A stretch of DNA of 64,000 bases, from assembly GCA_018830105.1 (NCBI GenBank), contig JAHJTC010000011.1:1-64000 (forward strand). The letters are read 5' to 3'. Shown here piece by piece: positions 7,451-16,216 of the stretch; the first letter of the stretch is position 1, and every line of letters starts with the position of its first letter. Both the position numbers and the translations under genes were made by a program. This DNA is from Bacteroidota bacterium (GTDB lineage: Bacteria; Bacteroidota; Bacteroidia; Bacteroidales; F082). The notes under the pieces are model-generated. The model searched no databases and had not been told where the DNA came from. It saw only the letters and a program-made list of their open reading frames with translations.

Positions 7451-8066
7451 ATGCCAGTTCCGTAGGAACAGCAGTATGGTACAAAGATCTCAAATATCCC
7501 AAAGCTCCGTAGGAGCGACACAGGAATAGCTTGTTTGGTTTTTTTCGTTTTCCATCTGCTGCATGATTTGTCATAAATCTCTATTGTTAAATATTTTGGA
7601 GTTCTCTCGCTCATTTTAGCATGCCAGTTCCGTAGGAACGGCAGTATGGTACAAAATTATCCTCCCCAAATGCCCCAAAGCTCCGTAGGAGCGACACAGG
7701 AATAGCTTGTTTGGGTTTTTTCGTTTTCCATCTGCTGCATGATTTGTCATAAATCTCTATTGTTAAATATTTTGTAGTTCTCTCGCTCATTTTAGCATGC
7801 CAGTTCCGTAGGAACGGCAGTATGGTACAAAAAAATCCTCCCCAAATGCCCCAAAGCTCCGTAGGAGCGACACAGGAATAGCTTGTTTGGGTTTTTTCGT
7901 TTTCCATCTGCTGCATGATTTGTCATAAATCTCTATTGTTAAATATTTTGGAGTTCTCTCACCATTTTAGCATGCCAGTTCCGGAACGGTAGTATGGTAC
8001 AAAATTATCCTCCTCAAATATCCCAAAGCTCCACAGGAGCGACGCAGGAATAGCTTGTCTGTCTAT
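7451..8066. repeat. Four-copy ~175-bp direct repeat with paired hairpins
   Basis: Units start at 7451, 7621, 7797 and 7972 (periods 170, 176, 175), each beginning ATGCCAGTTCC. The first three carry two hairpins: GTTCC-GTA-GGAAC (7457, 7627, 7803) and GCTCC-GTA-GGAGC (7504, 7680, 7856). The fourth is decayed at both sites and shorter. Small open frames on the minus strand here repeat with the unit and are not convincing genes. With 8067-8244, where I see nothing recognisable, this makes a gene-free stretch of about 1 kb between the transposase and cas7. Confidence 0.88.
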
Positions 8067-8244
8067 CCTCTTTAGCTTTTCCCATGAAGTTTTGTTGTTC
8101 ATGATGGTGGGTGGTTTGTTAGGATTTAGTTGGTTTGTTATGCTAGAGATGCTATATTTAAGTTGTTTTTGGGGTGATTAATGTGGCTGATTAGATTTGG
8201 TGGTTGGGTGGAAGAATTACTTACATAGTTTGAAGGAATAAAGC

Positions 8245-8283
8245 CCAAATACCTTGGGTGAATTTTTTACCCAAGGTATTTGG
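8245..8283 (-). terminator. 15-bp perfect hairpin after cas7
   Basis: Inverted repeat: CCAAATACCTTGGGT at 8245-8259 pairs perfectly with 8269-8283 across a 9-nt AT loop. It begins seven bases past the cas7 stop in the direction of transcription. There is no long U tract after it on the minus strand, so it could be a weak or assisted terminator or a 3'-end stabiliser rather than a classical intrinsic terminator. Confidence 0.6.
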
Positions 8284-8290
8284 TAAATAA

Positions 8291-9367
8291 TTATAACTGA
8301 TTTTCGTAGTCGAATGCCATCATTAGATCGATAAGCTTTTGTTCTGCTTTGTCGAGGGCGTCGGCACTTTCTTTTTTCGTAATTATATATCCTGCAGCAG
8401 GAAGTGTAACAAATGTATCAACACCATTAAGATCCTCCTCAATTATTGGCACTGCTTTGTTTTCTTCTTCACCGCTTAGTTTAGCTCTAATACTTCCGGC
8501 AATTTTATTGGCATTATCACTGATAGAAACAGCTAATGTTTCCATTAAGCTAAAAGTACGTGATTGGTTTGAAGTTATGGCCCAATTAATGATCGAATTT
8601 GCCAAGGCAGGAATAAGTTTTTCCCTGGTAGCCTTAGGAGCAACTAAACATCTGCCAAATACATTTTCACTTTCTTCCCATCCATTCTCACAAAGCAGAT
8701 TTTCTGTTTCTTCAGTAATTTCCGGTTCAAGTTTATTCAATGAAACACAGAATAAACGGCGCAAATCAATAGCAATGTCTTGAATAAATAATCCATTAGC
8801 TCGTCGTTGATCTTGAATATATTTACTTGCCAAACTTGTGTGTTTCTCTCTGTTTTCGAGAAATTCAATTATTTCTTCTTCAGATAATTCTCTATAATCA
8901 TTACCCGCCTTAATTTTGACGATAACTTTTGTGTTCGAGCGATCCTTTCGATCAAAAGTTAAGTTTTCCTCATTAACACCTGCTAATAGGGGATGAAGGG
9001 CAGTCATTGCAGATATTGACAATGGACTTCTTCGTTTTAATACTCGACTACCAGATACAGCTTTCATCCAACCTCCTAAAAGCTGATCAGCATGCACGGG
9101 ATTGCATGTCCCGTATACTTCACCTTCTCCATCAAATTCTAATGTTTCTTTTTTGAATGCTACTTTTGAAACGAATGTTGTTGGTGAAGGTACTATGTTT
9201 AAAACTGAATTTAGTTTATCGAGTATTGAACGTTTAATTTGTTGTCCGCTTGAATAAGGCAAAGGACCTTTTTTAAACTGAGAATCCCAGTATATTTTTT
9301 GCCCTTTTTCTACACTAAAAACTGAATGGTTGACTCTCTTTAGAGTTCTAATGTAAATCGTGTTCAT
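8291..9367 (-). CDS. cas7: Cas7-family Cascade backbone protein (type I-B-like)
   Basis: A 358-aa protein. It has a Cas7-like RAMP start (MNTIYIRTLKRVNHSVFS), a mid-region with LKRRSPLSISAMTALHPLLAG, and a C-terminal TFVTLPAAGYIITKKESA segment. Cas7 subunits coat the crRNA guide in Cascade. It resembles the Cas7 (Csp1) type I associate with the Porphyromonas-like subtype; that name is from memory and not checked. It is the distal gene of the effector operon, 18 bp after the cas8-like gene and followed by a hairpin. Confidence 0.78.
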   Translation of the reverse strand: MNTIYIRTLKRVNHSVFSVEKGQKIYWDSQFKKGPLPYSSGQQIKRSILDKLNSVLNIVPSPTTFVSKVAFKKETLEFDGEGEVYGTCNPVHADQLLGGWMKAVSGSRVLKRRSPLSISAMTALHPLLAGVNEENLTFDRKDRSNTKVIVKIKAGNDYRELSEEEIIEFLENREKHTSLASKYIQDQRRANGLFIQDIAIDLRRLFCVSLNKLEPEITEETENLLCENGWEESENVFGRCLVAPKATREKLIPALANSIINWAITSNQSRTFSLMETLAVSISDNANKIAGSIRAKLSGEEENKAVPIIEEDLNGVDTFVTLPAAGYIITKKESADALDKAEQKLIDLMMAFDYENQL

Positions 9368-9385
9368 TGTTTTAAGATTTTAAAT

Positions 9386-10837
9386 TTATTTTTCTTGATA
9401 CCGATAATCTAGTTTCAATAAAGCAATAAAGTAACCAAATTCTTCTGTTTCCATATAAAACACTTTATCACTTATCTCTTTTAGCATTATTTTCTTTTCA
9501 GGTAATGCAATTACAATCTCCTCCCAGTGAATGAGAAAATTGCGTTTGCCTGATTGCAATAGTTTTTTCTCAACCAAGGCTTTCCTGTCAGTTCCTTTTG
9601 AACCATCTTTATACAGATGTAATATCTCTGATATTTCATTTGTAAGTCTTAAGGTTTCTTCTTTGTTAATCATAGCTAATAACCATATTTTATAAGTTCG
9701 AAATTTTATTAAATTTATTTTATTTTCATTTTGAATATCTTGAACTAATTGTTCAGGTCTTAGTGCTTGTATTCCAATAGCTCCAAATTGACAAGCTTTA
9801 TAAAACTTGAGCCCAAATATTTCTTCGTAAATTGGAGCCTCATTAATTGCTGTGTTTACCCCAAAGAGCTTTACATATAATTTTATCAGTTTCTGAGCTT
9901 GTTCGAATTTAAAAGGATAAAAACCTAAAGTTTTATTTTTCTCTCCTAAACTAAAAACATAACCAATAAATGTGTTTTGAGAAAATTGATTCGATAAATT
10001 GAAGAACAGTTTGCTCCATTTAACAGTTTCTATAACAGTTTCAGTATTACTATTCTTAAAAAAACCAAGCTGATCAAAAGTTGCATAATCGAAATCAGGT
10101 CTCCTGTTTTTACTAAAAGAATAGCTTAACCACTGCCCGTTCCAGCTTGTGATTTTATTGCCTGCTAACCTATTTAAGGACGGATTATTTAAGAATTCAC
10201 GATATACTTTCCATCCCTCATAAGTCTGGAGCAGAATTTCTGGTTGATTAAACAAAATCGAAAAGCCTCCTGATACACCTATGCTTAAACTGCTGCCAAT
10301 CCATGAGTAAAGAATTTCATCCAAGTTAGGATTAATGGGAATGTCCGTAACAAGTCCTGAATACTGACCAAAATCATCCACCTCTGATGCTGGGAATCCA
10401 ATTGCCATACTCGAGTCTATATTGTTTTGATCAAGACACTTATCAACTTTAATGGAGAATTTATTCAATAGGTTTTTTCTCTCGTCTATACTAAGTGTTT
10501 TGACAAGAAAGTAAACACTTTTTTTCTTTTCCTTCTTGATTTCAACATCTATCATATTATCCCATACAGTATGCCTTACGAACTCATCAGCTTTTTCCTT
10601 TGATTCAAATTTCATAATGTTGTTATCTACCCCCCTATATTGAATCCCAAGTTTACCATTTTGCATTGTTCTTATGCCTTGAACAAATTCAGAGTTCCCA
10701 GCCCATTGCAAATATTTTGGATGATTAAAAAACAACTCAAAATACTCCTGATCAAAGAACTCTTTGGCTGTCAGTTCTTTTTCATACTTTTGATTGTATG
10801 CCCGGAGAAATGTTCTCCCAATATTCACTGTTATCAT
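9386..10837 (-). CDS. Cas8-like large Cascade subunit
   Basis: A 483-aa protein assigned by position and size: it lies between cas3 and cas7 with gaps of only 12 and 18 bp. I see no zinc-finger motif and no strong family signature. It is rich in Lys, Phe and Tyr and has no signal peptide or membrane segment. Cas8 proteins recognise the PAM and contact Cas3. Large subunits diverge fast, and a Bacteroidota-specific family (Csp2-like) is plausible. Confidence 0.65.
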   Translation of the reverse strand: MITVNIGRTFLRAYNQKYEKELTAKEFFDQEYFELFFNHPKYLQWAGNSEFVQGIRTMQNGKLGIQYRGVDNNIMKFESKEKADEFVRHTVWDNMIDVEIKKEKKKSVYFLVKTLSIDERKNLLNKFSIKVDKCLDQNNIDSSMAIGFPASEVDDFGQYSGLVTDIPINPNLDEILYSWIGSSLSIGVSGGFSILFNQPEILLQTYEGWKVYREFLNNPSLNRLAGNKITSWNGQWLSYSFSKNRRPDFDYATFDQLGFFKNSNTETVIETVKWSKLFFNLSNQFSQNTFIGYVFSLGEKNKTLGFYPFKFEQAQKLIKLYVKLFGVNTAINEAPIYEEIFGLKFYKACQFGAIGIQALRPEQLVQDIQNENKINLIKFRTYKIWLLAMINKEETLRLTNEISEILHLYKDGSKGTDRKALVEKKLLQSGKRNFLIHWEEIVIALPEKKIMLKEISDKVFYMETEEFGYFIALLKLDYRYQEK

Positions 10838-10849
10838 AGGCTTTGTTGT

Positions 10850-13006
10850 TTATAATAGTTCATAACTGGATTTTGCTTTTTCAATGTCGAAGCCAAAGTT
10901 TGAATCATATGAATGTTTAGGTACAATAAATGGCTTATTTCCATATTCGGATTGGGAGAACATTTTGACTGACCAATATCTGGCCGGAATCTCCATCATC
11001 ATACGTTCTTCGAATGAGGCATTTTCATAGTTTTCAACATCTTCGTCAGTAATGCAACATACGCTGTCAATTTGGAGCAATTCAAGTAAATATGACTTTG
11101 GCCGATGCGTCAGGAAATCAATAACCATTGAACCATCCTTTTTAAAAATGGAATGTGTTTCAATGTCCATTACGTTAATTTCCGGAAATACTGTGTCAAT
11201 TTTCTTTTGCAAATCCTTTTCATGTAACACAGTATTGTCGGGTAAAATGTTGAAACTAGCCTTCAGAATATCTAATTCGTAAGGCAAGGCTTCTATTTTG
11301 TCATCCGGTGGCGGAATTATAAAAATAGGTTTGTATTTACCAATTGTTTCTTTTGTCCTTTTACGATTTACACGTCCAAATCGCTGTATTAATGAATCTA
11401 ATGGGGCTGTTTCGGTTATCATAAGGTCGAAACTAATATCCAGGCTCACTTCCACAACTTGGGTTGATACAACTATGCATGCATTTTTCGAGGTGTTAAA
11501 ACACCCTGTTGAGTTACCAAGTTCATCTAAACCAATGAGTTGTCTTTCCTTTTCGTTTCGGTCCCCTCGTTTGAAACGGCTATGAATCAATAAGGTTGGC
11601 AAGTTAGGATACTTTTCCTTGTAGTAATAAAATCGATTTTGGGCTGATTTTACACGATTGCAAACAATAAGTGCTTTTTGATCTGAACGAATCGCCTTTT
11701 CAATAATATTCTCTGCTTCATCCCAATCATTTAATTTATGTATTGTATGTCTGTTGAATGTTTCCAATTCTGATTTTGGCAAACTTACCTCATAAACATT
11801 TTCTTTACCAAGAATGTTAATAATGTTATTATGCAAATCAGTCGGTATTGTAGCAGTCCCAATGTGTAAGTTGCAGCCCAAGCGATTTAAGACTTCAACC
11901 ATTTTAATCACGATGGCACGTGATATTTCGGTGTAGGTATGAATTTCGTCCAGTATTACATCGTTGCCTTTCAAATCAAGTATAATGGATTCAAACCCAC
12001 GGGTTCCGAAGATTATTCCTGCTATTTGATGTGGAGTCAGTATTTTAATTGATGAACCAATCAATCCTTGTAACATTTGTTCTTCAATTGTTTTGCCTTG
12101 TGTAGCAATACTTGATGCAGAATGTAGTAATCTAATGTCAAGTTCTACATTTGTTGCCAGCAAATCATTTGATACTCGTTTATACATGGCGTTGATTGAA
12201 GCTTGAAATGGGAGTGTATAAAAAACTCTTCTTTTGCAACGGCGAAACAGGAAATCAGTTTTTCCAGCACCGGTGCTGGCAACAACTATTGTATGCTTTT
12301 TCCCGGAATCTATCTTCATCAATGAAAGAGGGTATAGCTCATGTTGCCTGTTAAAAAAACTAAAATCTGCTATTTTAAATATCTTTTTAAGTTCACTAGC
12401 TGTTTGCTCAATCATTGCTGAGGCAAAGTGATCTGCCGCCATCATCAGCCCTTTCCATTCAGAATACCCTTGTCTTGTGATATTGTTTTGGACATAGGCA
12501 ACAGCACTGTAATAGTTTTTCTCAGCCTCCTGAAGTGGGATGTCATGAATTTTAATGCCAAATTCCGCAAGGATTTTAAGTGCTTCTTTTGACCAATCTT
12601 TCCAATCAGCGATGTGAATCGCAAATACATCATCAATATTTTCTTCTAAATCCAGGATGCCTTTATTTCGCGAGTCTTTTTCGACGGATTTATGATGCGC
12701 AACCACCATTTCAATTAATTGTGGGTGATTTTCTGCATCAAATAGAGAAAGAAAAAATAAAGACGCCAATTCGTGCCTAAATGGTTTGTCACTTTCTCTT
12801 CTCTTGTATTCAGGATTTAAACGTTTTTGGAAAATTGGGCATGCCTTTCCAATATCGTGCATAATTGCACCAAATTTTGCAATACGTTTGTCAAACCCCA
12901 ATGAATCTGCGATTTTTTCTGTTGCTATTGCTACATGTTGTAAATGAGTGTGCAAGGGCGTATAATCAGGTTTCCCTTTCGCTTTTATATGTTCACAAAC
13001 TACCAT
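10850..13006 (-). CDS. cas3: CRISPR-associated helicase/nuclease Cas3
   Basis: A 718-aa protein with both Cas3 parts. The N-terminal HD nuclease domain has His24 and His50-Asp51 (IMHDIGKA) plus the AHH motif at residues 103-105. The superfamily 2 helicase has Walker A STGAGKT at 244-250, the DEIH box at 353-356, a GTATIPT motif III, and VSTQVVEVSLDI and QRFGRVNR motifs in the second RecA lobe. It unwinds and degrades target DNA after Cascade binding. It abuts cas5: the cas5 stop immediately precedes this ATG. Confidence 0.95.
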   Translation of the reverse strand: MVVCEHIKAKGKPDYTPLHTHLQHVAIATEKIADSLGFDKRIAKFGAIMHDIGKACPIFQKRLNPEYKRRESDKPFRHELASLFFLSLFDAENHPQLIEMVVAHHKSVEKDSRNKGILDLEENIDDVFAIHIADWKDWSKEALKILAEFGIKIHDIPLQEAEKNYYSAVAYVQNNITRQGYSEWKGLMMAADHFASAMIEQTASELKKIFKIADFSFFNRQHELYPLSLMKIDSGKKHTIVVASTGAGKTDFLFRRCKRRVFYTLPFQASINAMYKRVSNDLLATNVELDIRLLHSASSIATQGKTIEEQMLQGLIGSSIKILTPHQIAGIIFGTRGFESIILDLKGNDVILDEIHTYTEISRAIVIKMVEVLNRLGCNLHIGTATIPTDLHNNIINILGKENVYEVSLPKSELETFNRHTIHKLNDWDEAENIIEKAIRSDQKALIVCNRVKSAQNRFYYYKEKYPNLPTLLIHSRFKRGDRNEKERQLIGLDELGNSTGCFNTSKNACIVVSTQVVEVSLDISFDLMITETAPLDSLIQRFGRVNRKRTKETIGKYKPIFIIPPPDDKIEALPYELDILKASFNILPDNTVLHEKDLQKKIDTVFPEINVMDIETHSIFKKDGSMVIDFLTHRPKSYLLELLQIDSVCCITDEDVENYENASFEERMMMEIPARYWSVKMFSQSEYGNKPFIVPKHSYDSNFGFDIEKAKSSYELL

Positions 13007-13600
13007 TTAATAAAAGGTTTTAACAGGATTCCCTAAAGTTCTTAACCATCCATACATAGGCTGATTTTTATGCATTCGATTATAGCCAACCAGAAAAGAA
13101 TCGTCATTTTCTTCAAAAACGAGTTCAAATCCGCTAAACATTTCTTCATCCTCATTAAACTGTTGCGTTGAAAATTCCAGTATATCAGAATCGGGATAGA
13201 GCATGTCTTCATTTCTTGACAGACAAAGATGTTGTTTCGATGCTATTTCTGCATCCTCTTTTGAATCAAAAGCAAGGTATAAAGTGGGATTAACTAAAAC
13301 ACCTCGTTTTAATATGGAATAAGGCCGTGAAAACTCTTTATTACTTCCTTGTCCCTTTACATTCCACCCGCGGGGTTGAGTTTGTTCCTGTTGTTGTGAA
13401 ATTTGAGAATAGGTTAATCGATGTCCTTTTATCTTAAAAATGCCCCAATCTTCGTTTAAAAGTTCAGGAAAAAGTTTACGTTCAATACCTCCTATTATCG
13501 ATGGTGTTAAAAATTGTTGACTGTAAACCTCTTCATCTCTTACTGCAGTCCAAGGTTTGATAAACCCGAACGGACCTGAATATTTAACGATGTATAACAT
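13007..13600 (-). CDS. cas5: Cas5-family Cascade protein
   Basis: A 197-aa RAMP protein. The N-terminal strand/loop (KYSGPFGFIKPWTAVRD, EVYSQQFLTPSIIGGIERKL) is Cas5-like in holding the crRNA 5' handle; the closest type I recall is Cas5 of the Porphyromonas-like subtype. The C-terminus has FLVGYNRMHKNQPMYGWLRTLG. It directly precedes cas3. In a canonical I-B operon cas5 follows cas7, so the order here (cas6, cas5, cas3, cas8, cas7) is rearranged. Confidence 0.8.
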   Translation of the reverse strand: MLYIVKYSGPFGFIKPWTAVRDEEVYSQQFLTPSIIGGIERKLFPELLNEDWGIFKIKGHRLTYSQISQQQEQTQPRGWNVKGQGSNKEFSRPYSILKRGVLVNPTLYLAFDSKEDAEIASKQHLCLSRNEDMLYPDSDILEFSTQQFNEDEEMFSGFELVFEENDDSFLVGYNRMHKNQPMYGWLRTLGNPVKTFY

Positions 13601-13607
13601 AGTTGAA

Positions 13608-13865
13608 TTAATTTATTTTAATGTTCTTTGTTTTTATACCTGTCAGGTTTAAACATTCATCGGAGTTCCTAATCCTCACCAATAAATGAAAATGGTTTTT
13701 CATCAGAACCCATGCGTAAGTTACTGCCACTGGCGATATGTATTTATCGTAAAGCTTTAGAAAGTATTCGTAGTTGTTGGAGTCCTTAAACAGGTCACGC
13801 CCACCTACTGCATGATTGTAGATGTGGTAAAACTGGCTGTGTTCAAGTTGTTCAAATTGTCGCAT
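13608..13865 (-). pseudogene. Truncated REP-associated Y1 transposase
   Basis: An 85-aa frame with the N-terminal half of a RAYT-type transposase: FYHIYNHAVGGRDLF, then AWVLMKNHFHLLVRI with the HUH pair His58-Phe-His60. The C-terminal half with the catalytic Tyr is missing, and the frame ends in unrelated residues. The break lies by the palindrome ACCTG-T-CAGGT at 13638-13648. It sits between cas6 and cas5 with gaps of 29 and 7 bp, so the cas operon apparently still reads through it. It is distinct from the intact transposase at 6794. Confidence 0.78.
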
Positions 13866-13894
13866 TACTTGTTGCTTTTTTTGTCTAAGAATCC

Positions 13895-14554
13895 TTACTT
13901 AATCGCTCCAAACCCAATACCTGTAGAATTACCAATGCCCACATTCCAGGCAAACAAGATCTGCTCTGGTGTACCTTTAATTATAACAGGACAAATATTT
14001 ACCTTATTACCAATTTTGTTGTAGTAGATCACTTTGGTTCTAGCGATGCTATAGTCCAGATCAAATTGAACAGAAACATCTGCATCATTCAAATTGGCTT
14101 TTCTCAGTTTGTTTTTCAAGGTTTCGGTGAGTAATGCCGGGCTTTCTTGGTCTTGATATTCATAATGCTTTTCCTTTCCATCAATTTTTCTTTTGATGAA
14201 AACAGGACTGGCTGCAGAGAACTTATGTTCATACTCAAATATTGGGTCTTCCTGTATGACCATTTCATTTACAACAAGCCCAAAAGCAATTTCTGGATTT
14301 TCCCTTACTCCTTGAATAATATTTTTAAGCAGTCTTTGATCATGAACACTTATAAAAAAATGTGCGCCATTTTCAAATTTCAATCCTTGTTCTAGTGCTT
14401 TACCGCCATTTAGCCATGAAAAAGAATAAAGCGATAAACGATCATCATGTAAATCGTTCTTTCCAATCCATTTGTGTAGAGCTCCGGTTAAATAAGTTTG
14501 GTAATTAAATGGGATTAATTTTCCGGTTTTTGAAGTTTTTAAATGTATTCTCAT
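13895..14554 (-). CDS. cas6: CRISPR RNA endoribonuclease Cas6
   Basis: A 219-aa protein with the Cas6 layout: an N-terminal ferredoxin fold with candidate catalytic His27 (LTGALHKWIG) and the diagnostic C-terminal Gly-rich loop VGIGNSTGIGFGAIK at 205-219. It cuts the precursor transcript in each repeat to leave the ATTGAAAC-type handle. It is the first gene of the effector operon. It is separated from cas5 by a transposase remnant. Confidence 0.92.
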   Translation of the reverse strand: MRIHLKTSKTGKLIPFNYQTYLTGALHKWIGKNDLHDDRLSLYSFSWLNGGKALEQGLKFENGAHFFISVHDQRLLKNIIQGVRENPEIAFGLVVNEMVIQEDPIFEYEHKFSAASPVFIKRKIDGKEKHYEYQDQESPALLTETLKNKLRKANLNDADVSVQFDLDYSIARTKVIYYNKIGNKVNICPVIIKGTPEQILFAWNVGIGNSTGIGFGAIK

Positions 14555-14802
14555 TTTTATTCGTTTAAATCATGAAATTTATGGTCTTATAGATCCAGGC
14601 CGAGAGGGGATACTGATAATTGATCGGCAAAATGGCGTGCGACGGTTCTGTCACAACTAACGAGAGTCGAAATCGCATGGTTGATAGTTTTGGTCAGGCT
14701 TGGCCTGGTGTTTTTTGAAAGGGTTAAAAGTAAGCAATTATTAAAATATTTCAAAAAAAATGATGGTTTTAAAACGAACTGGTATTATTAGTTCCTGCTT
14801 TG
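14555..14802. other. Intergenic region upstream of cas6
   Basis: A 248-bp gap expected to hold the cas6 promoter, but I see no TAnnTTTG match on the minus strand. A short stem CAGGC-TTG-GCCTG at 14695-14707 followed by GTGTTTTTT could be a weak rightward terminator. Nothing else is recognised. Confidence 0.35.
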
Positions 14803-15285
14803 TTAGTTTTTTTGTTTGAAAGTGGCTTCCAGCTCTTCAATTTTATACCAAATCTTTTTACCCTTACCTACAGTATAATAATTAATTAGTCCTTCGTCGC
14901 GATAGTTTTGTAGCGTTCTTTTGCAGATATGAAAGATTTCTATCACCTGACTGGTGCTTAGGTAACCTCTTTCCTGCTGTAAATTTTTCAGCTCTGCGTA
15001 ATTTTTGGGTTTATATGGATTAACCTTCTCATCAGTGGCTTTGAATTTAGTATCAGGGTTCATTATTTCTTTTTTTATAGGTTGTTGCTTTTCAAAGTAT
15101 AATCTTTTCAGTATAGTAAGTTCATTTTCTATTGTTTCTAACCTTTCTTCCTGTTCTTGATTTTCACTTCTCAATTTTTTTATTTCAATTTCATGTTTAG
15201 ATGATCGTGCAACCAAATCCAAAAAATCCTCTGTTTTAATAGAAACAAAGTCTGTAGTGTTTTCTGATTTTTGGAGTTCGCTCAT
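14803..15285 (-). CDS. Coiled-coil helix-turn-helix protein
   Basis: A 160-aa protein. The middle (residues ~25-70) is a Glu/Lys/Leu-rich coiled coil. The C-terminal ~55 residues form a MerR/excisionase-type winged helix (HTH_17): YLSTSQVIEIFHICKRTLQNYRDEGLINYY. Such Bacteroidota proteins often belong to mobile elements. It is upstream of cas6 in the same direction and related to the gene at 15581, so a regulatory role for the cas operon is possible but only positional. Confidence 0.7.
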   Translation of the reverse strand: MSELQKSENTTDFVSIKTEDFLDLVARSSKHEIEIKKLRSENQEQEERLETIENELTILKRLYFEKQQPIKKEIMNPDTKFKATDEKVNPYKPKNYAELKNLQQERGYLSTSQVIEIFHICKRTLQNYRDEGLINYYTVGKGKKIWYKIEELEATFKQKN

Positions 15286-15580
15286 CCTATTTTTTCAAGT
15301 ACTGCTAAATAAGTAAATTCATTCCCTTCTCAACTGTCTATTTGTCGTCAATTGATGCTTCGTTGTTACTTTTTTAGGCAAAGAAATGAGGGAATACAAA
15401 CATCTGCAAGGCTGTTTTTTTTGGAGGGCTTATTGTCTGATGATACTTGCAAATAATAGCAGTACTCACATTAACAACGGCACTTTTTATGGGATTATCA
15501 TTTTTTGTATTGATTGTAAAAGTGCCATTGTTTCTTGCTGCATTGATGCTGTCAATAACATGAATAGCAGCTCTTATCGT

Positions 15581-15928
15581 CTAAGCATGATTTTTATCAT
15601 GTTTAGGATTAACCAATGCCTTCACAGCAGTAGCCGGATAATAAATTTTACCATTGAATTTGGTGAAAGGAATTTGCTTTCGGTTGCGGTAGTTCTGCAG
15701 CGTACGTTTACTGATACCCAGATAGGCTATCACCTGATTGGAGGTCAAAAAGTCGGGATGTGCAATCTGATGGTTTGGGCTGGGATTGGATTTGCTTTTT
15801 CGGCATGCAGGCTCAGTAGCTGTATTGGTTGTTTCGGTATTTATTTGCATGAAGTGTTTAAAATCTTCGATTAACTTTTGATGTTCTTCGGCAACTTCCA
15901 ATGCCAGGGTATAGATCTGATTATCCAT
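15581..15928 (-). CDS. Helix-turn-helix protein (HTH_17)
   Basis: About 115 aa from the ATG at 15928 (MDNQIYTLALEVAEEHQKL); a TTG at 15979 would add 17 residues and cannot be excluded. The C-terminus FLTSNQVIAYLGISKRTLQNYRNRKQIPFTKFNGKIYY is an HTH_17 DNA-binding domain nearly parallel to that of the gene at 14803 (SKRTLQNYRN versus CKRTLQNYRD). The two are probably tandem paralogues, perhaps relics of an integrated element at the edge of the CRISPR region. The 295-bp gap between them holds nothing I recognise. Confidence 0.65.
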   Translation of the reverse strand: MDNQIYTLALEVAEEHQKLIEDFKHFMQINTETTNTATEPACRKSKSNPSPNHQIAHPDFLTSNQVIAYLGISKRTLQNYRNRKQIPFTKFNGKIYYPATAVKALVNPKHDKNHA

Positions 15929-16151
15929 CAGACTTTCCCGAGCGAATTTCTTCAGTAGATATGGAAGCTCTTTATTCAATTTTATTTTCCTTTTTATGCT
16001 TCCGAAAATAAGTTAAGAGTGAAATTTATCAAAGGACACATCATTATAATGCTGAATAACAGCGATATAATAAAAATACTTTTTTTGATTGCTTTTTAAT
16101 TGAGGCATTTCGAAGGGAGCATCCCCTAGTTTCGCTCCTAACGGAAATAGA

Positions 16152-16216
16152 ATCCCATAGGGATGACATTATGGTTGAATCAAATTGTTTAATAATCTAT
16201 TAAGTGCCGTAGGCAC
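16152..16216. repeat. Two REP-like hairpins in a gene-free region
   Basis: ATCCC-ATA-GGGAT at 16152-16164 and GTGCC-GTA-GGCAC at 16204-16216 are 13-nt palindromes with 5-bp stems and 3-nt loops, like those at 6.7-8.0 kb. The surrounding gene-free stretch (15980-16655) also holds a CTGTCATGACAG palindrome near 16530 and otherwise nothing I recognise. It marks the transition from the CRISPR region to core genes. Confidence 0.7.

Noticed and set aside
7332-7916. Overlapping minus-strand open frames between the transposase and cas7
   Set aside because: They follow the ~175-bp and 25-bp repeats and repeat the same peptide; no start context or family.
7451-8066. Possible second CRISPR array
   Set aside because: Units of ~175 bp are conserved over their whole length with no unique spacers; direct repeats, not CRISPR.
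15386-15874. 162-aa plus-strand frame opposite the second HTH gene
   Set aside because: It overlaps a convincing HTH_17 gene, is Cys/Ile-rich without a family, and has no promoter; treated as a shadow.
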